Below, one piece after another: positions 9,061-14,912 of a stretch of 14,912 nucleotides of DNA. Origin of the DNA: Alphaproteobacteria bacterium UBA2964 (GTDB taxonomy: Bacteria > Pseudomonadota > Alphaproteobacteria > MPNO01 > UBA2964); assembly GCA_002348425.1 (NCBI GenBank), contig DEBE01000002.1, forward strand, positions 1 to 14,912. The letters are read 5' to 3'. Position 1 is the first letter of the stretch. Every line of letters starts with the position of its first letter. The position numbers and the translations under genes were made by a program. A model generated the notes under the pieces. That model worked only from the letters and a program-made list of their open reading frames with translations, was not told the origin of the DNA and searched no databases.

Positions 9061-9113
9061 GCGTCATACTCCTTGCAATTTTTAGAATCTGTTTTCCATT
9101 TAAATGGGCGGGC

Positions 9114-9143
9114 AATATATGTGCTAATTCATCAACATGGCAA
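9114..9143 (-). promoter_or_regulatory. Likely sigma-70-type promoter for rpoZ-spoT
   Basis: On the minus strand TTGCCA (9143-9138; five of six consensus bases) is separated by 18 nt from TATATT (9119-9114; five of six). It lies about 54 nt before the rpoZ start in the 115-nt folK-rpoZ gap. The two boxes and spacing agree well enough to propose it as the main start for rpoZ and the genes after it. No operator is visible. Confidence 0.5.
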
Positions 9144-9175
9144 GCATTTCTATCGTTATTATAAAATTTCTTAAA

Positions 9176-9673
9176 TCACACTCTCTCACAGCGTTGATTT
9201 TTAGGTAACTCCTTTATTAGTTCCAAAATATGTTTTCCGTTAACAGGGTGAATCCAATTTGGAGCTAAGTCAAAAAGCGGCAATAACACAAAGGCACGTT
9301 CAGTTAACCGTGGATGTGGCAAACACAGTCGGCCGTTCCCCTTTTGTCTAGTTGCTTTGTGGTGGTACGCAATCAAGTCGAGATCAATGATGCGGCTTGC
9401 ATTTTTTACTGTTCTTATCCGGCCAAATTTGCGCTCTATTTCGTGAAGAAATGCTAACAGCCGTTCAGCCGAAAACTCCGTAGTAACCTCAAAAACAGCG
9501 TTCAAATAATCTGGTTGATCAGTTAAAGGTACAGGTGCACTTCTATACCACGGTGAGCACCTAACCACTTTACATTCGTTTGAATCTAGGACCTGAAGAG
9601 CCGATCGCAAAACTTCAAATGAAGAACCAAATTTCCGACTGGTAAGATTTCCTCCAATACCAATAAAAATCAT
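9176..9673 (-). CDS. folK: 2-amino-4-hydroxy-6-hydroxymethyldihydropteridine pyrophosphokinase (HPPK)
   Basis: FolK transfers pyrophosphate from ATP to 6-hydroxymethyl-7,8-dihydropterin in folate synthesis. The 165-residue protein has the HPPK N-terminus FIGIGGNL, then SPWYRSAPVPLTDQPDYLNAV (substrate loop and binding), the E-x-x-F-G-R-I-R-T segment, the R-I-I-D-L-D-L metal-binding motif with its two Asp, and the signature PHPRLTERAFVLLPL. Length is typical. ATG at 9673 begins exactly at the conserved I-G-I-G-G-N strand. It stands upstream of rpoZ, an arrangement common in alphaproteobacteria. Confidence 0.95.
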   Translation of the reverse strand: MIFIGIGGNLTSRKFGSSFEVLRSALQVLDSNECKVVRCSPWYRSAPVPLTDQPDYLNAVFEVTTEFSAERLLAFLHEIERKFGRIRTVKNASRIIDLDLIAYHHKATRQKGNGRLCLPHPRLTERAFVLLPLFDLAPNWIHPVNGKHILELIKELPKNQRCERV

Positions 9674-9993
9674 AAAAAAGCAACTATTCCTTCATTCAGC
9701 ACCCTATCAGGTCTGCCCTATGGATTGTCATGAAACTTTAGTTTCTAATCAGAAAATTTTTTCTTTTAAGGACACTATCAATGCAACTCCAAAAAAAACA
9801 ATCTTTTTGAAAAAATATCGTGGAATTTCCAAAAAGATTAGGTTTATTATTCGCCTTGTATATCTGTTTAAAATAATATTTTGCATATTAACAAAGTTAA
9901 TTTTTTTAAAATTTGGTTCCAAATGCCCCCTGTCATGCGAAAAATGGAGTTTAATATTAAATATATGCAATTTATCCATTGGGCATGTGAATA
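9674..9993. other. AT-rich intergenic region between folK and the uracil-DNA glycosylase
   Basis: The divergent folK and glycosylase genes are separated by 320 bp of very AT-rich DNA that should hold both promoters. Open frames here (for example 9720-10022 plus and 9749-9979 minus) encode only low-complexity Phe, Ile and Lys-rich strings with no recognisable domain, and I treat them as chance. Two inverted repeats stand out: AATCTTTTTG / CAAAAAGATT (9800-9809 and 9830-9839), and ATTAAC / GTTAAT with an AAA loop (9887-9901) followed by a T run. I could not identify a convincing promoter or small RNA. Confidence 0.6.
9800..9839 (-). repeat. 10-bp inverted repeat, possible weak terminator on the minus strand
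   Basis: A perfect 10-bp inverted repeat, AATCTTTTTG and CAAAAAGATT, flanks a 20-nt spacer. Read on the minus strand the hairpin is followed, one G later, by eight T, the layout of an intrinsic terminator. The stem has only two G-C pairs, so it would be weak, and there is no minus-strand gene immediately upstream for it to end. It may instead stop antisense transcription before folK, or be a chance product of base composition. Confidence 0.35.
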
Positions 9994-10632
9994 ATGATCA
10001 AATCGGTACAACTACCAAGTAAAAATTGTAAAATCTGTCCACGCCTCTATGGTTTTCGGAAAGAAAATAAAAAGAAATTCTCGGGCTGGCATAATGCCCC
10101 GGTAACACCATTCGGAAGTCTTTCTTCACAATTATTGATAGTGGGTTTGGCGCCTGGCTTAAGAGGGGCCAATCGGACTGGGAGACCTTTTACGGGTGAT
10201 TATGCCGGTGTTTTACTATTTGATACCTTGCTTGATTATAATTTTGCAATAGGTGGCCACGAAAACCATGCGGATGATAATTTTGAATTACTTGACTGTC
10301 GTATCACCAATGGGGTGCGCTGTGTACCTCCTCAAAACAAGCCCATCGGTAGTGAAGTAAATGGCTGTCGTCCTTTCCTTAAAAACGAAATTGATGCCAT
10401 GCCAAACCTTAAATGTATTTTGGTGTTAGGCGTCATCGCTCATAACACTGTGTTACGCGCTCTAAATCAAAAAGCCTCTTTGTGGAAGTTTCAACACAAT
10501 GCCTTGCATAAACTTCCTAATTTACCTTTACTTATAAATAGCTATCACTGTTCAAGGTACAATACCAATACTGGCCGTTTAACCGAAAAAATGTTTAATG
10601 ACGTTTTCCAAACTATACGCAAATTTATTTAG
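9994..10632 (+). CDS. Family 5 (UDGb-type) uracil-DNA glycosylase, iron-sulfur
   Basis: The enzyme removes uracil, and in this family often other deaminated bases, from DNA as the first step of base excision repair. The 212-residue protein has the family 5 active-site motif GLAPGLRGANRTGRPFTGD (51-69), the second motif INSYHCSRYNTNTGRLT (181-197), and C-R-I-T-N-G-V-R-C-V-P-P-Q-N-K (102-116). Four cysteines (12, 15, 110, 125) sit where the family binds its 4Fe-4S cluster. Family 5 enzymes lack the polar Asp or Asn that family 1 and 4 enzymes use, and here too the first motif reads G-L-A-P-G. The ATG at 9994 has no strong ribosome binding site. Its stop codon overlaps the stop of the convergent peroxiredoxin gene by 4 bp. 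Confidence 0.92.
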   Translation: MIKSVQLPSKNCKICPRLYGFRKENKKKFSGWHNAPVTPFGSLSSQLLIVGLAPGLRGANRTGRPFTGDYAGVLLFDTLLDYNFAIGGHENHADDNFELLDCRITNGVRCVPPQNKPIGSEVNGCRPFLKNEIDAMPNLKCILVLGVIAHNTVLRALNQKASLWKFQHNALHKLPNLPLLINSYHCSRYNTNTGRLTEKMFNDVFQTIRKFI

Positions 10633-11075
10633 GATAGATCCGCCAACACCTCGTCAGAGTGCGATAAAACATCGAACCCCTCGTAAATTTTTAGAATTGT
10701 TCCATCCTCACTAATTAAAACTGAAATTCTGGTCGGCCTCTCTTGGTCTTTACTTTCAGCCGCACCATAGGCGATTGCGACGTCACGATTAGCGTCAAAG
10801 AGGAGATTTAGTTTCATCCCACATGCTTCACTCCAGTCTTTCAAATCATTAACGGAACTGAAAGTAATGCCGATTAATTCGGAATTTTTATCTTGAAACT
10901 CTTGGACTCGGTCACGGAACCCCTTAGCCTCAACTGTTCAGTTTTTTCCGAATGCCCGCGGAACAAACCAAAGAAGAACTTTTTTACCGCAAAAATCGGA
11001 TAAATCTACTAGGTCCCCATTTTGATTTTCTAATGAAAAATGAGGGGCCTCACTACCAATTTTTAACATACTCAT
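10629..11075 (-). CDS. BCP/PrxQ-like peroxiredoxin with in-frame TGA at the peroxidatic position (candidate selenoprotein)
   Basis: Peroxiredoxins reduce hydroperoxides with a peroxidatic Cys. The minus strand from ATG 11075 reads MSMLKIGSEAPHFSL, then a thioredoxin-fold core with LLWFVPRAFGKN, then TGA (10938-10940, codon 46), then TVEAKGFRDRVQEF and on to TAA at 10629: 148 codons. In the family the motif is P-x-x-x-T-x-x-C-T-x-E; here P39 and the TGA have the same seven-residue spacing and T-V-E follows directly, so the TGA replaces the peroxidatic Cys exactly (Cys45 in E. coli Bcp). The conserved Arg116 (P-T-R-I-S) is present. AAGGA lies 6 nt before the ATG. Oddities: the motif Thr is Gly43, and the usual +5 resolving Cys is Lys51; Cys85 or Cys29 might resolve instead. 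I read the TGA as selenocysteine. A nonsense mutation is the main alternative, since Cys TGC/TGT to TGA is one base change. Conventional calls would keep only 10629-10844. Confidence 0.8.
10902..10933 (-). promoter_or_regulatory. Candidate bacterial SECIS-like stem-loop after the in-frame TGA
   Basis: Starting 5 nt after the TGA the mRNA can pair UUG (10933-10931) with CAA (10904-10902), then after an A bulge GGCU (10929-10926) with AGUC (10908-10905), then across an internal loop GGUU (10921-10918) with GACC (10913-10910), leaving loop CCGU. The apical loop begins 20 nt after the TGA, within the 16-37 nt range known for bacterial SECIS elements, and the whole element is inside the coding region as expected. 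The loop G is third rather than in the first two positions, and two pairs are G-U, so it only partly fits the consensus. Stability was not computed. Confidence 0.4.
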
Positions 11076-11125
11076 ATCTTTTCCTTTTCTAATAGATTTC
11101 TATCATTTTTAAATCTTCAGCAGTT

Positions 11126-11689
11126 TTAATTACTGTAGCGTTCTTCCTTCCAAGGATTTCCATTATTATGATACCCGCGCAACTCCCAATACCCAAGTTG
11201 ATCAGCATGAGAAAATTCTACTTTTCTTATCCATTTCGCACTTTTCCAAAAATACTGACTAGGCAACAGAGCTCTAACTGGACCTCCATGCCCTGCTGAT
11301 AATAAATCTCCATTCCACTTGAACGCCAACATAACGTTAGATTCCGTAAATTGTTTAATAGAAATATTGGTTTTATAACCATCGTAGCTTTGAAAAACGC
11401 AGTGTTTAACTTTGGATAATGGTTTAACTGTCTCGATAATATGACTTGCCTTTATTCCGACCCAACGATTGTCGTAACGCGACCAACCAGTAACACAGTG
11501 AATGTCAGAAATCATTTCCTCATGGGGTTGACTGAGGAATTGTGACCAAGTCCATTTAACGGGTTTTCTAACATCACCATCAATAGTCAAAGCCCATTTA
11601 TCAAGGTCCAATTTAGGTTTAGTGCCAAGATCAAGCACTGGCCAGTTTTTAACAATGCGCTGACCAGGAGGTAGACGATTACGCTTCAA
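11126..11689 (-). CDS. Sulfite-oxidase-like molybdopterin-dependent oxidoreductase
   Basis: This is a small cytoplasmic-looking member of the oxidoreductase molybdopterin-binding family (PF00174). The 187-residue reading shows RLPPGQRIVKNWPVLDLG near the start, W-A-L-T-I-D-G-D-V, the cofactor Cys in DIHCVTGWSRYDN (Cys ligand of molybdenum), W-x-G-I-K-A, and the region GHGGPVRALLPSQYFWKSAKWI that contacts the pterin. There is no Tat signal and no heme domain. The start is doubtful: TTG 11689 opens the frame without a good ribosome binding site. An ATG at 11715 with AAGAG upstream would give M-I-K-K-N-W-S-G-I-L before the conserved part if the A7 run at 11703-11709 had one more A. It lies 50 nt before the peroxiredoxin and after smpB. 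Substrate is unknown. Confidence 0.85.
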   Translation of the reverse strand: MKRNRLPPGQRIVKNWPVLDLGTKPKLDLDKWALTIDGDVRKPVKWTWSQFLSQPHEEMISDIHCVTGWSRYDNRWVGIKASHIIETVKPLSKVKHCVFQSYDGYKTNISIKQFTESNVMLAFKWNGDLLSAGHGGPVRALLPSQYFWKSAKWIRKVEFSHADQLGYWELRGYHNNGNPWKEERYSN

Positions 11690-11776
11690 AATACCAGACC
11701 AATTTTTTTAATCATTTTAAAACTCTTAACATTTTTAACTTTAAGTTATTTCGGGTTTTGACTCTCACTACATAAA

Positions 11777-12247
11777 TTAACCCTTATCACGCATTAGCCT
11801 TGCTTTTTGTCTACTCCAGTCTTTTTTCTTTTCTGACTGTCTTTTGTCGTATAATCGTTTCCCTTTAGCAAGACCAAGCTCCAGTTTTGCCATCCCACGA
11901 TCATTAAAATAAAGTTTTAGGGGTACCAATGTCATGCCTTCACGTTGTATCGCACCTATGAGTTTTCCTATTTGTCGGCGCTGCAATAATAGTTTCCGCG
12001 GTCTTCGGGGCTCATGATTGAACTGACCAGCTTGTTTATATTCTGGAATGTAACTGTTAATCAGGAAAAGTTCGTTAGATTGTTCGGTAGCATACGACTC
12101 ACTGATGGTTGCCCTACCTTCTCGTAGCGACTTCACCTCGCTACCGTTCAGGACTATACCCACCTCAAGGCGTTCCTCTATCGTGTAGTTATAACGCGCC
12201 TTACGGTTTTGTGCCGCAACTTTGACCGGATTAAGTTCGCCTGCCAT
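11777..12247 (-). CDS. smpB: tmRNA-binding protein SmpB (SsrA-binding protein)
   Basis: SmpB binds tmRNA and delivers it to stalled ribosomes for trans-translation. The 156-residue protein contains [31 protein letters not shown], the motif [19 protein letters not shown], and [17 protein letters not shown] followed by the basic C-terminal tail ([17 protein letters not shown]) that mimics the tRNA anticodon arm in the ribosome. I start at ATG 12247; a GTG directly before it (12250) is also possible. It follows dapA by 5 nt, the common alphaproteobacterial pair, and is probably on the same transcript. Confidence 0.97.
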   Translation of the reverse strand: MAGELNPVKVAAQNRKARYNYTIEERLEVGIVLNGSEVKSLREGRATISESYATEQSNELFLINSYIPEYKQAGQFNHEPRRPRKLLLQRRQIGKLIGAIQREGMTLVPLKLYFNDRGMAKLELGLAKGKRLYDKRQSEKKKDWSRQKARLMRDKG

Positions 12248-12252
12248 CACAG

Positions 12253-13128
12253 CTAGTTTAGCAATCCAGCAGACCTCATGGATTCTTCAATAATTTGTTT
12301 GCTGCTATCAGATAACGGTCCCAAGGGCAGACGAGTATCCGCACTACACTTACCGAGAAGGCTTGCACCATATTTTACCGGACCGGGGTTAGATTCACAA
12401 AACAAATTAGTATGAAGAGGCATGAGCCGCTCGTTCAAGGCCTGAGCTCCGTCAAGGTCGCCCCTCCGCCAGGCTTTATGAAATTCTGACATTTCCTTGG
12501 GAGCAATATTGGCGGTGACAGAAATACAACCGACGCCACCCTGAGCTAAAAACCCAATCTGTGTTCCATCCTCGCCGGACAATTGTATGAAATCCATACC
12601 AATTGCATTTTTCTGGAGTGTTGCTCTACCAACATCGTTTGTTGCATCTTTGACGCCAGCAATATTGGATAATTTGGCCAAGCGTGCCATCGTCTCAACT
12701 GACATGTCTATGATGCTGCGTCCCGGGATATTATATATAATAATGGGTAAATCTACTGCATCATTAATCGCTTTATAATGAAGATACAAACCTTCCTGGG
12801 TAGGTTTATTGTAATAGGGCGTGACAACCAGAGCTGCATCTGCACCAGCTTTTTTGGCATGTTCCGTCAACATTACTGCTTCATCGGTTGAGTTTGAACC
12901 TGTGCCGGCTATTACGGGAACCCTTCCATTTGATACACTTATGCACATTTCAACGACACGTTTATGTTCGCTGTGGCTAAGTGTTGGCGATTCTCCAGTT
13001 GTCCCGCAGGGAACGAGACCATCTGTACCCTGTTCAATTTGCCAATTGACAAATTTTTCATAGGAATTTTCATCAACTTTTCCTTTATCAAAAGGCGTGA
13101 TGAGTGCACAAATAGATCCGTGGAACAT
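12253..13128 (-). CDS. dapA: 4-hydroxy-tetrahydrodipicolinate synthase
   Basis: DapA condenses pyruvate with aspartate semialdehyde, the committed step of lysine and diaminopimelate synthesis. The 291-residue protein has the family start [22 protein letters not shown] (42-50) with the active-site Thr, V-T-P-Y-Y-N-K-P (102-109), Tyr132 and Arg137 in IYNIPGRS, and the Schiff-base Lys160 in GVKDATND. Length matches E. coli DapA. I start at ATG 13128 because GAGGA lies just upstream and the protein then aligns with the usual M-F-x-G-S; an ATG at 13143 would add five residues. The gene is divergent from the PLP enzyme at 13336. Confidence 0.97.
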   Translation of the reverse strand: MFHGSICALITPFDKGKVDENSYEKFVNWQIEQGTDGLVPCGTTGESPTLSHSEHKRVVEMCISVSNGRVPVIAGTGSNSTDEAVMLTEHAKKAGADAALVVTPYYNKPTQEGLYLHYKAINDAVDLPIIIYNIPGRSIIDMSVETMARLAKLSNIAGVKDATNDVGRATLQKNAIGMDFIQLSGEDGTQIGFLAQGGVGCISVTANIAPKEMSEFHKAWRRGDLDGAQALNERLMPLHTNLFCESNPGPVKYGASLLGKCSADTRLPLGPLSDSSKQIIEESMRSAGLLN

Positions 13129-13335
13129 TGTTATCCTCGTCATTCTCTAGGTATAAGACCTGACAGCTTAATTATTTATTCGAATTAGAGACTAGTTATT
13201 AAAACTGAGCCCGGCAAGCCATTGAATTACTGATAGCTGTTTAAGGAAAAGTATTATTTTGAGATATAACTATATTTTAACAAATATATTATTTAGAACG
13301 GTCAAAATTCAAAAGTAATTGAAGTATCAGCTCTG
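13129..13335. other. Divergent AT-rich promoter region between dapA and the PLP enzyme
   Basis: These 207 bp separate two divergent genes and must hold at least two promoters. The stretch is very AT-rich, with several TATA-like tracts between 13260 and 13300, but I could not settle on a -35/-10 pair with good spacing. No RNA gene or clear operator is visible. Confidence 0.5.
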
Positions 13336-14325
13336 ATGGTATTGGGAAATAGCACAATAAGTTATCAAGACGTGATCAACGCGAAGCTTCGATTAGCTGG
13401 GGCGATAAAAAAGACGCCATTGATACAATCAGAAATATTAAGCGATGCCTTTAATGCAAAGGTTTTTATGAAAGCAGAAAATTTACAGCTAACTGGGTCA
13501 TTCAAAATTCGTGGAGCCATAAATTTCATTAGACAGCTCGGAGAAGACGAAAAGATTCAAGGCTTAATAGCTTATTCCTCCGGAAACCACGCCCACGCCG
13601 TGGCAAAGGTTGCTAGGATAGAAGGACTGACCGCAACAATTGTCATGCCCAAAGACGCCCCGCGTATAAAAATTGAGGCCACGAAAAAGTTGGGAGCGGA
13701 AATTGTATTTTATGATCGTAACTCTGAATCTCGTGAAGATATAGCTAGAGGGATTGTAGAGGAGAAGGGTGGTATACTAATTCCTCCCTTTGACCATTCA
13801 TTTACAATTGCAGGTCAAGGGACTGTGGGATTAGAAATTATCGATCAAATGGCTGCCTTAGGTGAAAAACCCGATATTGTTTTGGTCCCGTGTAGCGGAG
13901 GCGGACTGATCGCCGGCATCGCGATCGCCATAAAACATGTTTTACCAAATGTTGAGCTTTACACTGTTGAACCTGAAAACTTTGATGACACCGCAAGATC
14001 CCTGAAAAATGGGAAAATTGAAACGATTGCCGAAAACCAACGCTCTATTTGTGATGCTTTGCAGGTAACTAAGCCCGGCAAATTGACTTTTTCTATTAAC
14101 AAAATACTTCTGAGTGGTGGGCTTACCGTAACAGATAAGGATATACTTAAAGCTATGTCCCTGGCATTTTTTAAAGAAAAACTAGTATTAGAACCGGGTG
14201 GAGCCGCGGCTATAGCGGCTATAATGGCTAAAACAATTGATATTGAAGGTAAAAATGTAGTGGTCGTGCTTTCAGGTGGCAACGTTGACCCCGAAATATA
14301 TAAACATTCTATAGAATCTTTATAG
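13336..14325 (+). CDS. PLP-dependent threonine/serine dehydratase-family enzyme
   Basis: The 329-residue protein is a fold-type II PLP enzyme of the threonine dehydratase / serine racemase / hydroxyaspartate ammonia-lyase group. It shows the PLP lysine in T-G-S-F-K57-I-R-G-A, the substrate loop SSGNHAHAVA (81-90), the phosphate-binding glycine loop PCSGGGLIAG, E-P-G-G-A-A, and S-G-G-N-V-D near the end. There is no C-terminal ACT domain, so it resembles catabolic, unregulated enzymes rather than biosynthetic IlvA. Whether it deaminates L-threonine, serine or 3-hydroxyaspartate, or racemises serine, cannot be decided here; no ilv or beta-hydroxyaspartate-cycle genes are adjacent. ATG 13336 lacks a strong ribosome binding site. 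It converges on the enolase-superfamily gene, 19 nt apart. Confidence 0.88.
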   Translation: MVLGNSTISYQDVINAKLRLAGAIKKTPLIQSEILSDAFNAKVFMKAENLQLTGSFKIRGAINFIRQLGEDEKIQGLIAYSSGNHAHAVAKVARIEGLTATIVMPKDAPRIKIEATKKLGAEIVFYDRNSESREDIARGIVEEKGGILIPPFDHSFTIAGQGTVGLEIIDQMAALGEKPDIVLVPCSGGGLIAGIAIAIKHVLPNVELYTVEPENFDDTARSLKNGKIETIAENQRSICDALQVTKPGKLTFSINKILLSGGLTVTDKDILKAMSLAFFKEKLVLEPGGAAAIAAIMAKTIDIEGKNVVVVLSGGNVDPEIYKHSIESL

Positions 14326-14344
14326 GACCTATTTTTTGTCAAAC

Positions 14345-14912
14345 TCAAATATCAACTCTGAATTCATCCCGAACCCCGGAAGCCCAAGATAAACCATGAC
14401 CAGAACAATCCGGCGGACTTATCATACCATTTTCATCAATGCTTGCTGTCGTATAAAATAGTGGCTCCAGTAATGGGAAGTGTTCCAACCACTTAACCGC
14501 AGGATTAGCCACAGCAACGTGCACGAATAGAGCAGGTAAAAAATGAGGTGCAACCACGAGACCATAGTAACCGGCGATTGTCGCAATACGCATTGTTTCC
14601 GTAATGCCGCCTGTCATGGCCAAATCGGGCTGCACTACAGCGCAAGATTTGGATTTAAAGAATGGTGTTAATTCAACCAAACCTTGGTGGTGCTCTCCAG
14701 TTGCCAAGGGGATTGGCGAATGTAACGCTAGCTGCTCATATCCTTTAATGTCCTCGGCCTTAAGGGGTTCCTCTAGCCATGCTAAATTATAATCAGCACA
14801 TGCATTTGCGAGCCACTTGGCCGTGAGTAAATCACATTTTTCATTTGCATCACCCATAATCTCCAACGTATCTGGCAGAGCTTCACGGACTGCCCTTAGT
14901 CTTTCGATATCT
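14345..14912 (-). CDS. Mandelate racemase / muconate lactonizing enzyme family protein, C-terminal part, cut by window edge
   Basis: The frame is open to the window edge, so the N-terminal capping domain and start are missing; about 189 codons of the C-terminal barrel are present. Enolase-superfamily landmarks are the first metal ligand in I-M-G-D-A-N-E, the second in A-W-L-E-E-P-L, the third in L-A-T-G-E-H, then Q-P-D-L-A-M-T-G-G-I-T-E and a His in V-A-P-H-F that is the probable catalytic base. The layout resembles sugar-acid dehydratases and mandelate racemase. The exact substrate is unknown. A catabolic role beside the PLP enzyme is possible, but the two genes converge and do not share an operon. 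Confidence 0.85.
   Translation of the reverse strand, partial: DIERLRAVREALPDTLEIMGDANEKCDLLTAKWLANACADYNLAWLEEPLKAEDIKGYEQLALHSPIPLATGEHHQGLVELTPFFKSKSCAVVQPDLAMTGGITETMRIATIAGYYGLVVAPHFLPALFVHVAVANPAVKWLEHFPLLEPLFYTTASIDENGMISPPDCSGHGLSWASGVRDEFRVDI

Noticed and set aside
9720..10022. A 100-codon plus-strand open frame upstream of the glycosylase
   Set aside because: Its product is a low-complexity Lys, Ile and Phe-rich string in very AT-rich DNA, has no domain, and overlaps the start of a real gene.
10938..10940. TGA read as tryptophan through a variant genetic code
   Set aside because: pdxJ ends in TGA in an ATGA overlap with acpS, tryptophans in the window are encoded by TGG, and the family has Cys, not Trp, at this site.
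10920..10960. The peroxiredoxin break as a frameshift from an indel in the AAAAAA run before the TGA
   Set aside because: Both sides match the family in the same frame, and the spacing from the conserved Pro to T-V-E is exactly normal, so no base is missing or extra.
1..14912. tRNA, rRNA, CRISPR arrays, insertion sequences, or sel genes within the window
   Set aside because: I saw no cloverleaf, spaced direct repeats, transposase motifs or selenocysteine machinery; any sel genes must lie elsewhere in the genome.

Overview
The window looks like the chromosome of an AT-rich, probably marine, alphaproteobacterium. The strongest sign is the conserved minus-strand order folK - rpoZ - spoT - (amidohydrolase) - pdxJ - acpS - lepB - rnc - era - (insert) - recO, together with the dapA - smpB pair. 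I infer this from gene content and order; no marker gene allows a finer placement.

Layout: 1-81 holds the first 27 codons of recO (minus). 186-1709 is a Tat-exported PhoD-like phosphatase on the plus strand, wedged between recO and era. 1717-9673 is a tightly packed minus-strand housekeeping block for ribosome and RNA processing (era, rnc), protein export (lepB), acyl-carrier-protein activation (acpS), vitamin B6 synthesis (pdxJ), the stringent response (spoT), RNA polymerase omega (rpoZ) and folate synthesis (folK). A PF04909-type amidohydrolase sits between spoT and pdxJ. After a 320-bp AT-rich intergenic stretch comes a family 5 uracil-DNA glycosylase (plus). It converges on a minus-strand group reading dapA, smpB, a sulfite-oxidase-like molybdoenzyme and a peroxiredoxin. 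The right end has a plus-strand PLP threonine/serine dehydratase-family enzyme converging on a truncated enolase-superfamily gene.

The main discovery is at 10629-11075. A complete 148-codon BCP/PrxQ-like peroxiredoxin, with a good ribosome binding site and normal start and stop, is split by one in-frame TGA (10938-10940). That TGA is codon 46, exactly the place of the peroxidatic cysteine, seven residues after the conserved proline and just before T-V-E. The most economical reading is a selenocysteine peroxiredoxin that ordinary gene callers cut down to a 71-residue C-terminal fragment. A stem-loop with its apical loop about 20 nt after the TGA could be a bacterial SECIS element, though it departs from the usual consensus. 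TGA ends pdxJ in the same window, so it is not a general sense codon here. No sel genes or tRNA-Sec lie in the window.

Secondary points are a possible one-base slip in an A7 run at the start of the molybdoenzyme gene, and non-canonical insertions in the otherwise conserved housekeeping order. I saw no rRNA, tRNA, CRISPR array or transposase.
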